This document shows positions 39,201-51,100 of a DNA stretch of 64,000 nt, one piece after another. Both the position numbers and the translations under genes were made by a program. The stretch's first letter is position 1, and every line of letters starts with the position of its first letter. This stretch comes from Stenopsyche tienmushanensis. Lineage: Eukaryota; Arthropoda; Insecta; Trichoptera; Stenopsychidae. The notes under the pieces are model-generated. The model was not told the origin of the DNA. It saw only the letters and a list, made by a program, of their open reading frames with translations, and ran no database searches. The stretch lies in NCBI GenBank assembly GCA_008973525.1, contig WACJ01000515.1:2542001-2606000 (forward strand). Reading direction: 5' to 3'.

Positions 39201-42200
39201 TAAGGTTCTATTGAGCTTATTATCTCTTTTGTTTGTAAATTGTTATGATATGATTTTACTATTATGTGTTTTATTTTTATTTTTAGAAAATTTGTTTGCC
39301 AGTATTAAGAAATATTGACTTTATTGGATGGATTTATATAATGTTACATAATATAATATTGCATGTCATTTTATTAATTGTTACATAATTTATTAGAATA
39401 TTTATATACATTTTAATTTATCGATGTACAGTTGGCAACACAATTCAAAATCCTATAATGGGATTGAATATTATGCTATAGACTTTGGTGCGTCTATAAC
39501 GATTACTTCGTAATCATTGTTTATTTTTGTATTTCGATGGTGAAAACAATGATCAAGATATCCAGTTTTACAGTCGATGCGATAATAATCATATCTAGGC
39601 ATATCTTTATAGAATTCATGCTATAAAAATTAGCAATATAAGTGCATATTCTAATATTTAAATAATTTTCTTTGCTTTTTAATCATGCTTTTGTCACTAT
39701 GTTAAGCATATTAACACGCAAGTTGCTACGTCGCCCAGATATGATTGACGTGTATTCTTCTGCAGTGTCAAAGCCACCCGTGTTTGACTCTCAAATCTTA
39801 ATTTTACTAATGTCTTTTGCAGACGACTTCCAAGTGTCAATTAGAAAACATTTTTTGAGAATAGCCTCGAAGTCTGCATTTTCTGCCTTTATTTTTTTTA
39901 GCTTGGTTCAAATTTATTGATCTAAGATAAACCATTGCTGCCACAAGATTCTTGGTGTCCATATTTGAGTATTATATCACTGTTACTGCTCTGACTCTTG
40001 GATTTGGGCCCCACGAGAAACTTCATGGATTCACTCTGGGCAATGAATGTGTTAATAATTTTTACTCATTTTTTGAATTACTTTTACAAGTAGTAAATGT
40101 TAAGTAATATGAATTCTTTTCTATTGTAAGCATGCTTTAAACAGTATTATTTATGCACAAGCTTCATGTAGACTGCTAACTTGGCTAGGACGCCAACTAT
40201 GACTTATCGTAGTTTATTTACTTGCCATATTTATGCAGCTATGATTTTTGAACAGCTATGATGCTTTTTGATGATTTCTATGTAGTATAATTAGAGTTTT
40301 AATAATATAATTAAATTAACCCTTAATCAAATGGACCAAGTGCACCAAAAAATTCAAATTGTGACTTTGACTTTGACATACGATGACATTACGCAATTTT
40401 GTCCAAAATGTTGCCAAGTAAAATATTTAAAAAGTGTGTAAAATTATTTTGTTCCTGGATTGGTACTGATTAGAGTTACCAGTAAAGAAATAATAAAGAA
40501 ATATTACGGTACTGTCAAGTGGGAAATAATTTCCCAATATTTGAATAAGGGTTAAATTGACTTTAGCAACGTGTTTATTAACCCTTTGCGGACGTATTAC
40601 ATTTGGACATGTGTGTCGTACTGGTCGGAATTAATTTCCATTAAAAGAGCATTGATACATAACATGCAAGATTATGAAGGATAAACAAGATTTATCAATT
40701 CTTTATTGAACATAAGATGTATGTTTAGATAATAATGTGTTTCAATAATATGCTTTTATGTAAAATTTATATTTTATATTGCTCCATCCACATGTATCGC
40801 AAAAATAATTAAGTTTGTCATCTGCAGTTTCCTATTAAGCCTCTCATTTTTATCTGAGGCCGAAGGTCTTCCTGGTTTGGAAGATGCTCCTTCGCGAAAA
40901 TCACATACAAGTTGTTCGACCAATTTTCGAACGAACATAAAATGTGATACAGGCGTTCTATTTTCTTTTCTAGTTGACATCTTATATAAGATGTAGCTAT
41001 TTATTGCACAGATCTCTAATTCCCAGAAAATAATCGTTCTCCACCGTTTGCAAGCTTTTATCATAAAACAATATGAACTTGCTAATTGGTCAGCTTTATC
41101 GACGCCTCCCATATTCCTATTGTAATTTATAATAACATTCGGTTTGCTAATGTTGATGGTGCCACTTTGTTTTATCTTTCTTTCTATATTTGTCGTGCCC
41201 GAGGTATCGTAACTGCTTAGTATGGTGACCATTCCTTTATTTTTCCACGCTAATAATAAAGTATCGCCTGATTAATAGGCAGCAACAGTATTACTTTTTA
41301 TTACAGCTGGTATATATTTTCTGTTTGTACTGAGTATACCAGTTAAATAGCAGCTTAGCTTTTAAGAAGCTCCAAAGGCGACTGACTCATCACGGCGCTT
41401 TGTATGGCGAGTGTGGAGTTTCGTTATCTCTGATTTGTCAGGGCAATGTTTTGGTTTATAACAAGGTCGCTTAGACACTTAAGAGCTTGCAGAAAAATTA
41501 TGGACTGATACCTGAATTAATAGAGTTAAGATTCGTACAGTTTCTTGTTGTAGTGGCTGAGAGCAGACATACAACCGGAACGGTAAAAAAGCTTTGGTGG
41601 CTGAGAGTAGACAAACGACCGCAAAGGGTTAACACAAAATTTGACTGCCATTATATTTGAATGCATATAATAACAACGTGCAACCAAATCGACAGGTTTA
41701 TTGCCATTTTTTAATTTTCTCAATTGATTTTTTTGCAGTTCCTCCTATGGGATTATTGCCGACTACTTTAACATGTTTTCGTAGTGTATATGTGTTAAAA
41801 AATATTGCAAACAACACCTCCTGTAGACTTGAATTAAATTAATGGGTTACAGGAACATTTTGTGATCAATTAATTCAACTAATATTTGAATTTGTTCATA
41901 ACATAAGCATGTTAAATTGACAATTGCCATTTGTTGAGCAACTCGAAAGAAAATACTATTTTTCAAAGGGTATTATATAATTATCGCGGAGGAAATCTCT
42001 AAATTATTTAAATTATCTCTATAAAACATAATTCTCGTACAAATTGCAATATCAAGGTCAAGGTGAGCATGATCCACAACGAGTTTTTAAGAAGTCGGTG
42101 GCCTGCATATTTGACTGAGTTTGACACGCCTATTATGAAGCGTCAAGGCTATCACTATACTGAAACATTTATAGTGAATTTTTAATTATACAATTATGCA

Positions 42201-45200
42201 TTACAACCCAACAATTGCAATTGAATAAATTTATCTATGATATTTGATTGATGATATTCTTTAATGAAATAATATTTCAATAAGCATTTTATTTTATAAC
42301 AATGAATTGGCATGAACTGGGAGAGATATTGAGTCCCGAACCAAAAGTGATTTCCTATTTCTGCATAGAATCGAGATTAATACTAATTGATTGTTATAAA
42401 AATGTGATAAATCAGTATGCGTAATGTTTGTTTATTAATATAACTTTGTGGCACTGCTGTGAATTGATTGCAGGGTGTTCCGATCAACCAAGCACCAATC
42501 AGGTCTGGTAAATTTTTGGTTGAGAAGCATATTTTTAACGGAATAGAATGTATCTATTATGAAAAGTTGCCACAGGTATATGCTTCTAGTTTATGTATAC
42601 ATCTTATTTATGTATTATTTCCTCATCGTAGAAACACAAGTAGCATGTTTAATGACGCAGATTAAATCATTTTTGTTGTTGTTGGATTTCCGCTGGTTGA
42701 AAAATGAATTTAAAGGCGCAAGAGGTAAACGTATATATTTAATATAGTGTAAAATTGAAATTGTGTGATTTATGGGGATAGATGTATTTTAATTAAAAAT
42801 CTATAGTAATTTTTGCCACGTTGACCATCAGTGGCTGAGATTAACATTGTTTATAATGCCACGCTAGTCATCCGGCAATATGTTTAGATTGCCTCGATGA
42901 AATACACACTGAAGCATACTATGGCTTTTTTAGTAAATGGAATGACGTGTCTTGTAACATTTAAAATTGTTGTTTTATTTTGTAGAGGAAATCCAACAAT
43001 TGATGTTTTTATTTTATTTCTTGAAACAGCTTTAAATCTCATTTTTTCACTAAAGAGAAGTTAGTTTTTCATCACATTGTTTATAGAATTATATATTTGA
43101 TATATAACGTTAAAGAAATTTACAATCTCTTTTTTATTTGCAAGTCGCAAATTGTTGAAAAGGAAAACGTTCCTAAAGAAGAAACAATTGTTACTCCAGT
43201 AACTCCAGTTGCTCCAGTTGCTCCCGTTGCTCCAGTTACTCCAGTTGCTCCAGTTGTTCCAGTTGCTCCGGTTCAATCGAAGGGAAGCCGAAAGAAAAAT
43301 AGAAGAAACAGGGAATCTGTTAGTGAGTCTAAGACTGATGATGAGTCTTCTAAAAATAACAACAGTACACCTATTATCGATACTGTTGTTGTATCAACTG
43401 TCGATGAACAGATTGAGCCTATAAAGTCGAAGGGTGTCGAAGAGACACCTAAGATAGATGAAAAAGGAAATGATAAGGTATTCTTACATTTGGATGTAGT
43501 ATTTGGTGTGTTTATCATTTTTAGCAACTATAACTTAAATAATTTCTGTTACTTATTTATATTTGGTCAACTGGAGTTGATAAATATATGCATAGAGTGT
43601 GAAATTTTTGTTTGATACTATATTTTATGATTTATGTGAGCAATAGCAACGGTGAAGACAGTAAAATCTTTTTGTTATATTATGAATTTTGGTTCTTTAA
43701 TTGTTACAATTTTGTAAATGACCGCAGATCTATGTTACACTTAGACCTTTCTATTGCTCAACGTTTTGTTCACGTCTAATCTGCATGCTATAATCAAACG
43801 TAGATACATTATTTACCATTGAATTACATAATATTATGCTTATTACCGTTTTTTTGAAATATATAAAATCATTAATAGGCCTGTTGTTTTTAAGAAGACG
43901 CTAAATATGTATATTACGTAGTTTTTTTTTTCTTCTGAAAGTCGATTCAATTTTAACATAGTATCTTTTATTTACAAGCTGCAAAATGTAGCAAAGGATA
44001 ACACACCCGACAAAGTAATCGTTAAAGAAGACACCAATATAAATCCCACGGTATCGAAGGGAAACCGCAAGAGAAACAAGAAAAACAGCCATTCTATCAG
44101 CGAATCGAAATCCGCTGATAATAATAAGAAAGACGATGTTATTGTACATACCGTCGTGTGTGTTAAATTGGATGATACAGAATCGAAACCCAAAGAGAAA
44201 GTGAAAGATGTTAATGAAAACGAGAAGGTATTCTTATGTTTAGATGTGATATTTATTGTGTTTATTAGACTTGTTGCTTCTAATGTGAAACCTTTATGTA
44301 ACGTACGACGAATGATGAAATCTGATTAATCTCTGCACATTGAATATCGAGATTTAATCATCGAATATCGGCTATTATAGCGATTAAAATTATCCAGGAG
44401 AAGGATATCAACCGAGGTTGAAGTGCTCGAAGAAAGGCGTCAGAAATGGCTAAAAGTCGTTTTCCAGGATACGTTATAATGAGATTTCACTGTTTTATTT
44501 TATTTTAAGTGACGCTTATTTTTTAAAGCCTAATCTTATTTTATGCACGGCTTAGATTTAATTATAAAAATGTTTTGTTAAAATATTTTGGTTAAATATT
44601 TTTATTTGTTAAATTATTTTATAAACAGTGTTATGTTCTCTATTCTTTGGAGTTGTTGACGGTTATTTACCAAATGTATTGATATCTGCAATCTTTTTAA
44701 ATTTTTTTTTGCAATGTTATTGAATGCATATTCTTTAATCGGTGAGAATTCTAATATAAAAATGACATTATCAACACGACAACATGTGTACATATATACA
44801 CTTGAGAAACTCATTTTTACATCTCTTTTGTAGTGCTATGGTTTTTGTTTTCATTTTTATGTTGCATTTTGCCTTTTAATCAGCTTCTAACAACCTCGAT
44901 ATAACATGCAAGAAATGAGTTATTATTAACAACTGTAAATAGGTGTTATTTTTTATAGGGGGGGAGGACTCAATGTTCATTCGCTGGTGAAGTCGCGAAA
45001 GCTAGAGAACACATCAAACAGTCCCTTGAATGTGTGAGTGCATAAAATAAAATTTATTAAAAGGGGATAACTTCAATATTGTCTACAGTTTATATATAAA
45101 TTATGTTAAATCAATTTCTTAAAAGAGTCCCGTATCAACAACACATTTAAAGTTTACATTTACTGCTAAACGTTTTTGTGTGCATGAAGTTTTATATTTT

Positions 45201-47164
45201 AAAATTTTCATAACTAAGCATGATAATTATAATATAACCGTTTTATATTTTTGGAACTCGTTTATTATAATATTTCATAACGTTAATGATCTAATTAATC
45301 AATGGGAGTTTTCTTACTAACATAATACCATTTTCATTTTCATATTAATGTTACTGGTAATGTATTATTATATTAAATTATCTAATTAAATTTGTCATTT
45401 TAAGATATTTTTTTATCTTTAGATGGATGCAGTTATGGCAAGTGTACCCAACGATCAATTAAAATCGCAGGTTGGTATGCTTTCAACCCTTGTGCAACAA
45501 CTCACTTTGACTGTTAATGAAATGAGCGAAACAATTAAAGATTTGCAAAGTGAAGTGAAAACATTAAAAGAAAATGTTCGACCCCCACCGGTAATTATTT
45601 ATATAATTATGAATTATAATTTATATAAAGCTTATGACTATGATAAAGCATATTTCTTTTCTAGTTTTTGGCAGTTTGTCCAATGAAACTTGATCCACCC
45701 CCACAAGCCGCCGTTCCTAAAAAGGTTGATGATGACGATGACGATGGAGTAGACTTATTCGGATCAGATTCTGAAGGAGAAGATGCTGAAGCAGCTAAAA
45801 TAAGAGAAGAAAGATTAGCAGCATACGCTGCTAAAAAATCTAAAAGTAATACTATTTCCTTAAATGTTTCGTTATCGATAATCTGAAATATTTGTTTTGA
45901 AGCAGTAGTCGTCTTTGAAATGCCTGTTTATTTTTAAATGATTTATCAACAATTTAATTTTTTTTTAAATGTCACATTCACATGTACGTCGCCTTCTTAC
46001 CCAGATATGGGACGTTTCAAACATCGGTTACATCTTCTTCGTTGCATTCAGCACATATAAAAACTTGTGCTATTGCTTCTACCATGTCTCCTATATCAAG
46101 TTGTACCGCGTTACTGGAACTTACTTTTTTCTGGCTTTCTTCTGATGATGATATTCAACCGGAAGACTTTTGTTATTATTAAAGTATCTGGGGCGCTTTG
46201 ATTTTCCAATAACAAGTATTGGCAGTCTGTGTCTACCTACTGCATTTACACCGACAATTATAGTGATAGGTTCTTTATTAGTTTTGTACCCAGGCGCAGT
46301 ATTTTCACGTCTTGACGCTAAAGATTTGCTGGGTAGTTTTTTCCAATGTAAACCGATCTCATCAGCATTGTATATAAATTCTTCATCGAATCCTTCCTTT
46401 TCCACAAATAGCTTCAATGTGTCAATGAATGTGTTTGCTGATGGTATGTTAGCAGAAAGCTTTTTCCCATGAATTTCAAGTTCATTTCATTTTGTATTCA
46501 AAAAATATCGGTTTTTCACACCGTAATGGACCAGATATTGGCTGTTTAGATGATTGACTTTGTATTTCCTGATTTTTTCTTAACTTTTCAGTTTTTTGAT
46601 TTACTTTAAACCTATTTTTATATAACGGATGTTCGACTTTAACGGGACACCCCCTTCCCCCAATGAATCCGTTATATCGAGGTTTTACTGTGCTTAATTT
46701 TATACTTTCCTAACTTTGTTAAAACTAACCGTTTAACCTTGTTAACAAATGTTTTAAAGACTGTAAAATCATTTATATTAAATTGTGTTTTTTTTAATAT
46801 TCAGAACCAGTTTTAATTGCAAAGTCTTCTATCGTCTTGGATTGTAAGCCTTGGGACGATGAAACAGATTTAGCAGCAATGGAAGTTGAAATTAGAAAAA
46901 TTGCTACAGATGGATTATTGTGGGGCGCATCCAAATTGGTGCCCATTGCATACACAATAAAGAAATTACAAATTTCTTGTGTCATTGAAGACGATAAGGT
47001 CTCCGTCGATTGGCTTCAAGAAGAGATAGAAAAAATTGAAGATTACGTAAGTCACAGAGTAATTGTGTTGGTTAAAAATATTTATCTATTTAAAATTTTA
47101 ATTATTTTTCTCATGTTGATTTCAGGTACAAAATGTTGATATTGCAGCCTTCAACAAAATCTAA
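36275..47164 (+). CDS. eEF1delta: Elongation factor 1B delta (eEF1 delta guanine-exchange subunit)
   Basis: Nucleotide exchange subunit that recycles eEF1A-GDP to eEF1A-GTP. Core exons: 36275-36367, 44959-45033, 45423-45590, 45665-45845, 46805-47046, 47126-47164, giving 265 aa, the usual length. Visible: N-terminal [19 protein letters not shown] motif; [18 protein letters not shown]; a leucine-zipper-like coiled coil ([15 protein letters not shown] onward); acidic CAGR region [19 protein letters not shown] with the Ser-acidic CK2 site; then the GEF domain, [37 protein letters not shown], and the invariant C-terminus DIAAFNKI. Intron 1 is 8.6 kb and contains three further phase-0 exons (listed separately) plus mariner, MITE and piggyBac elements. 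AATAAA occurs at 47350 and 47570. Confidence 0.96.
37879..39032 (-). mobile_element. mariner element with TIRs, interrupted transposase
   Basis: Left end CACTCAATAAGTTCGTAG; right end is its reverse complement with two changes, so roughly 20-bp TIRs enclose 1,154 bp. Minus-strand translation gives a mariner N-terminus: [38 protein letters not shown] and [20 protein letters not shown] (38870-38590, with stops). Near the other end, 38010-37930 gives [20 protein letters not shown], the mariner C-terminus. The catalytic middle is replaced by about 500 bp of GC-richer unrelated sequence (about 38040-38580), so the element is dead. It lies in eEF1B delta intron 1. Confidence 0.8.
38040..38580. repeat. 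foreign insert inside the mariner
   Basis: Starts near a run of G and is clearly richer in GC than its surroundings. It shows no resemblance to mariner and no long frame. Its last 80 bp (38491-38570) recur at 39709-39788. Confidence 0.45.
39709..39788 (+). repeat. 80-bp repeat shared with 38491-38570
   Basis: Both copies share ATATT(A/G)ACA, AAGT(T/C)GC(T/C)ACGTC, CCAG(A/G)TAT, GACGTGTATTCTTC and GTCAA with the same spacing. The downstream open frame (to 39920) is unrecognised. The shared unit suggests a dispersed element of which both are fragments. Confidence 0.5.
40320..40551. mobile_element. TTAA-flanked MITE, 232 bp
   Basis: TTAA at 40316-40319 and 40552-40555. Inner ends CCCTTAATCAAAT and, as reverse complement, CCCTTATTCAAAT agree at 12 of 13 bases. 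TTAA duplication with a CCC-starting TIR is typical of piggyBac-type elements. No coding sequence. It lies 27 bp from a second TTAA element (40582). Confidence 0.75.
40582..41628 (-). mobile_element. piggyBac element with TTAA target sites, internally deleted
   Basis: TTAA at 40578-40581 and 41629-41632. Ends are CCCTTTGCGGACG and, as reverse complement, CCCTTTGCGGTCG (12 of 13). At 1,047 bp it is less than half an autonomous piggyBac. It keeps a transposase C-terminal part on the minus strand and lies within eEF1B delta intron 1. Confidence 0.85.
40774..41290 (-). pseudogene. piggyBac transposase C-terminal half
   Basis: The frame includes [40 protein letters not shown] (third catalytic Asp region of DDE_Tnp_1_7), [20 protein letters not shown] and AINSYILYK. 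The N-terminal half with the first two catalytic residues is missing, and the C-terminal Cys-rich finger is absent after [15 protein letters not shown]. Confidence 0.85.
42474..42575 (+). CDS. eEF1delta: eEF1B delta cassette exon a
   Basis: Acceptor GATTGCAG|GGTGTTCC and donor CACAG|GTATAT bound a 102-nt, phase 0-0 exon encoding [20 protein letters not shown] and a further 14 residues ending YYEKLPQ. Because the flanking core exons also meet in phase 0, it can be included or skipped without a frame change. It has no known domain. Its use as part of eEF1B delta is inferred from position, strand, phase and splice sites. Confidence 0.6.
43145..43477 (+). CDS. eEF1delta: eEF1B delta cassette exon b (V-T/A-P repeat, basic cluster)
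   Basis: A 333-nt, phase 0-0 exon between TTTGCAAG| and |GTATTC. It encodes [13 protein letters not shown], then about nine tandem Pro-Val-(Ala/Thr) triplets from a 9-bp DNA repeat, then a basic [11 protein letters not shown] cluster, a Ser/Asp-rich stretch ([12 protein letters not shown]) and an acidic/Lys-rich tail ending EKGNDK. The basic cluster is a plausible nuclear localisation signal. Exon and intron borders are duplicated at 43979-44227. Confidence 0.7.
43979..44227 (+). CDS. eEF1delta: eEF1B delta cassette exon c (duplicate of b)
   Basis: A 249-nt, phase 0-0 exon between TTTACAAG| and |[21 protein letters not shown] aligns with exon b [26 protein letters not shown] with [10 protein letters not shown], and [13 protein letters not shown] with [13 protein letters not shown]. 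The Pro-Val repeat is absent. The first 40 intron bases after each donor (GTATTCTTA..TTTGGATGTAG versus GTATTCTTA..TTTAGATGTGA) also match, so exon plus flanks were duplicated in tandem. Confidence 0.7.
46110..46690 (-). pseudogene. Tigger/pogo-like transposase relic in eEF1B delta intron
   Basis: The minus-strand frame 46121-46417 encodes [49 protein letters not shown] and [11 protein letters not shown], the DDE_1 superfamily core with its first catalytic Asp (YNADE) and VxVxxNxxG strand, as in Tigger/Jerky transposases. Upstream sequence is frameshifted. The end GTTATATCGAGGTTTTACTG (46671-46690) is a Tigger-type TIR. The other half, with the second and third catalytic Asp, is missing. Confidence 0.85.
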
Positions 47165-48127
47165 ATCTTCAATTCGGTCACCATTTGATATGTCATTTTT
47201 ATTATGGATGTTATTAAAAAAACGTAAAGTGATTGTGTTTAGCTATAAATCAAATTTTAAGAACTTTATTTAATTTTTCACCGTTTGAGTGCCAAAAATA
47301 TTATTTAGTAAATTTCTTTAAGGCAAACGTTTCTCGATTAGAATGAATTAATAAAATCAGATGTTGTTAAATCATATTTATGATGTTAAAGTAAATGTAT
47401 GCTATTCAAGTACGGCACTCAAATAGTTGAAATATAAATATTGTATTTAATTGTTAGGATTGTATGATGTGATAATTGATTTTTAGCTACTTTTCTGCCA
47501 ATTTCTGCTGATATTAAAAAGAAAACAGTTCTTGGATTGGATTCATTTAGTGCTACTGTATTAAAATGTAATAAATATATTGGTGATATTATATAGCGTT
47601 TATTTGCAAAAAAAAAGGTCGTCTAGAGTAGTTTTCTACTGTCTTTACACTCCCTATCGAGATGGTCGCGAAAGCGTTCGTCAATACATTCATTCAGATG
47701 CGCACTGGATGAGCGTTCGAAATGAAACTCGGTGGTAATGCTACCTTCAATATCAAGCGAATGAGGAGGTGAATGTATGATACAGACGTAATGTATGTAA
47801 CCCCTTCCTGCGAATGGATATTGAAGAGGCCCATAGTTCTGCAGCGGACTGTTTGTGGCTATGATGAAGATGATTTGCAATAAAACTACCCCGTAATATT
47901 AATTCTGTATTCATTAGTTCATTAATTAATTCATTAAAATACATCAATTATAAAATCATTTTAAATATAAATAAATTCAGCTCAATATGAAAAGTTTGAA
48001 TTAAAACAATTCTGAATGTGATAATTAATAATTACAATCAATAAAAATATATTTGCGGACGTTAAAATAAATAATCTCTTAAACAGTATTAAAATATATA
48101 TCTTTTTCAATTAACTAAAATTCAAAC
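47165..48127. other. tail-to-tail intergenic region
   Basis: Holds the eEF1B delta 3' UTR (poly(A) signal candidates at 47350 and 47570) and, on the minus strand, the 3' UTR of the giant gene. The interval 47623-47880 is less AT-rich and open on the minus strand (85 codons), but I recognise no domain there. Confidence 0.45.
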
Positions 48128-51100
48128 TTAAGAATAGCATGCTTGTTCATCACTAGTATATTTTCTACCGTGCATTATTATTTCAATTATAGAAATTACA
48201 CCGTTACTAGTAGCAATAAGGCATTTTGTGTTCAAATTTTCTATATTGATGCTTATAGACTCGATTGTATCAGCGTGGATGTCCAATTGGTATAATTTTT
48301 TGAATCCCTGAAAACCGTGATAGGAATAAACTTGAACGATCTTTTTGTTTTCAATGAACAAAAGCAGCGTTTGATAATTGTCCAATTGAATAGTTGTCAG
48401 TGATGAAGGTTTAAAGCATGGAATTTTTTGTAATATCCGTTCTTCAAATGCATCTTCGTAAATCTAAAATAAGATTAAACAATGAGATGACTTTTACTGT
48501 TTGATTAGATTACATTTGAAGTATAATTACCAATATTGCTTCATCAGTGGCATTAGTAGTTTCTCTAGACCACGCGATAGCTGTGAGTCGTTTATTCCTC
48601 TTGCCGACGTATACATTGGATATTTCAATGGCCGATGCGAGTCTTTCGTTATTTACAAGCAATCTTTGTATTTGTCTGTCTGTTTTTGAATATTTAAACA
48701 AATTGCTTCCATCAGTCAAAATTATATTCGTGGATATAGATTCGCCGGGGAAAAAACCCTTTAAATCTTGTAAAGTAGGTAATGCATGCATTTCAAGAAG
48801 TTCAAATTTGCTTGATTCATCCTGTATTAAATATTCATGTATCGTATTGGATTCAAACGCATAGAATATTCCTTCGTCGTTTGACGGTACAAAGATAGAT
48901 TCAACAGGAGCAATTTTTTTGACGAGCTGTTAAGAAGAATAAATATGAATTATTTTTGATAATCACGTATAAAATACACAACAATAAAAATCACCTCAAA
49001 AGTAATGCCATCAAAGCTCCAGATTGAAGTTCCTGATTCTTCACATTCACATTCGAGAGCAGCAATACTCATCAAATAAACACGAGACAATTTGTGAACA
49101 ATGTGCCATGTTTTCGGACATCCTAGTGTTGTTATTTTATTGACGTTTTCAAATTTACTTGAAGCCTCTACCCATTTCCATAAATAACCGTTGCAATCCC
49201 ATTTATTGCTCGTTATTATAAAGTTATCTCCCGCATGATAAAAATGAAAGATTGACGCGAAATCTGTGCTTGTTATCGTTTGTATCTCTTTGAAGTGATT
49301 GAAGAGGTATAGTTTTTGATGGGTCATGCTTTTTAAATTATCGATATTGCTGCACAACCCGGAATATTGATTTTTGAAATCGCGCTCGGTCGATGCACCT
49401 TTTGCTTCTCGATCGTTTAAATATTTACCGACGTCATTCATGCGCAATCCGTCCACAGTACCGTCGCCTAATATATTAGCTTTGAATATTAAATCTCCCA
49501 TTATGTTCCAATTACTGCGAATGAATTGATTTCCGTGATCGTTGGTAAATATTGCATTTTGCATCCACAGGTTTAAATTTATATTTGATATATCCCCGTT
49601 GATATTTAACATGCTTTTAAAATAAGTGTCGCCGTAGAAAATGTAATTTGCGTACAGATTCCAATCAGTGTCCGTCGTTACGATTCTATTTGTGTCTTTG
49701 GAATTAATGATTCTCATATTTGCAGACGTCGCAATGAAAACATCAGAATGGAAATAAATTTGAGATTCGACCGTCTGATCACCTGAAATCTAAAATCAAA
49801 CTTTTAATAGTCAGTATGTAAATTTGATGTTATCTGAGTGTTATTTTTGAATTGTATTTTTTTACCATCAGAGTGTTCTTGAATTCGTCATCGATTCTTA
49901 AATTATTTACGGATGTTCCTATTATTCCAGATTCCACGTATAAATTGTTGAAGTTCATATACGTTTGAATTATTTGATCAGCGTTCAGGTTGATGAAATT
50001 GTTAAATGGAATGTTATTTATTGTTTTTACAGTTATGTTACCCTTTATCGTTAAATTTTTGAAGTTCTTTAATCCTGAAAAAATTATTACATATTAATGA
50101 TGACTCGGCATGCGTTGCAATGTCGCGTATCGCATAACAAAATGCGTACACAAACAATATTTTTATTATGCCTATGTTATTCCCGCGAGTGTATACAATA
50201 AGTTGACAAAGTTTTATCGCAAACGGATGAACGGAATGGCATTGCATTACATACGAACATAGTTTATTTTTTCAATATAGTATTTATTAGTTTGAATATA
50301 ACAAGATTGTTACCTGTTATTCGTTGCCACTGATCGAGATATATTGCGTTTTCCTTCCATTCTTCTACGCTGCAGTCATCAATATTATTACATACGAGAT
50401 CTTCGGCAATGTATAAATTGCCTTCTATGATCAATGGATTTTGAAATATGACATCAGAATTGATGAATACATCAGTATCCATCATTACTATGTCGTCCAT
50501 TAAATACGTTATATTGATGTTGTTGTACGTGCTTAGAACGTTCAAATCATTTTTTATTACAACCGATTTTAAAAATATCAAAGTATTTTCAAATGCGTTG
50601 TCTCGTGATTTGACGGCAACAGAACTGAGGACACCCTTTAAATCGTGCATTTTGTTTATCGAACCGAAAATATTTAAATTGTTAATGTAAGCATTTTCTT
50701 GAATGTAAAAATCTCCTTTGAGTTGAAATTCATTATTTTTCGTATATTGAAATGATTTTGAAATTTCGCTCATTTGTAAATTACCAATTATTCCTTCGAC
50801 GTGCAAATTTTCATTAACTTTTAGATCGCCGTTAATGTAAATATTGCCTTCAATAGTTTGATCTTGATTGAATGTTAATATATTGGAAACATTGAATTGG
50901 TTTATGTAATCGGTTGTTAAATTCCCCTTTATATTAAATTCATTCATATATATTTTTGTTCCTTTTAAAATGATTGGATCGTTATACAATTGTGCCAAAT
51001 CGGCTACGAAATTTTTAAAATTAACATTGTGAGCATTTCCGTCAACGTACAAATTCTTTACCGTGACATTATCCACAAATTTCAAATATCCGCTGATTAC

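Noticed and set aside
41629..42473. Additional eEF1B delta exon before 42474
   Set aside because: Short frames (for example 41657-41842) lack phase-compatible splice borders.
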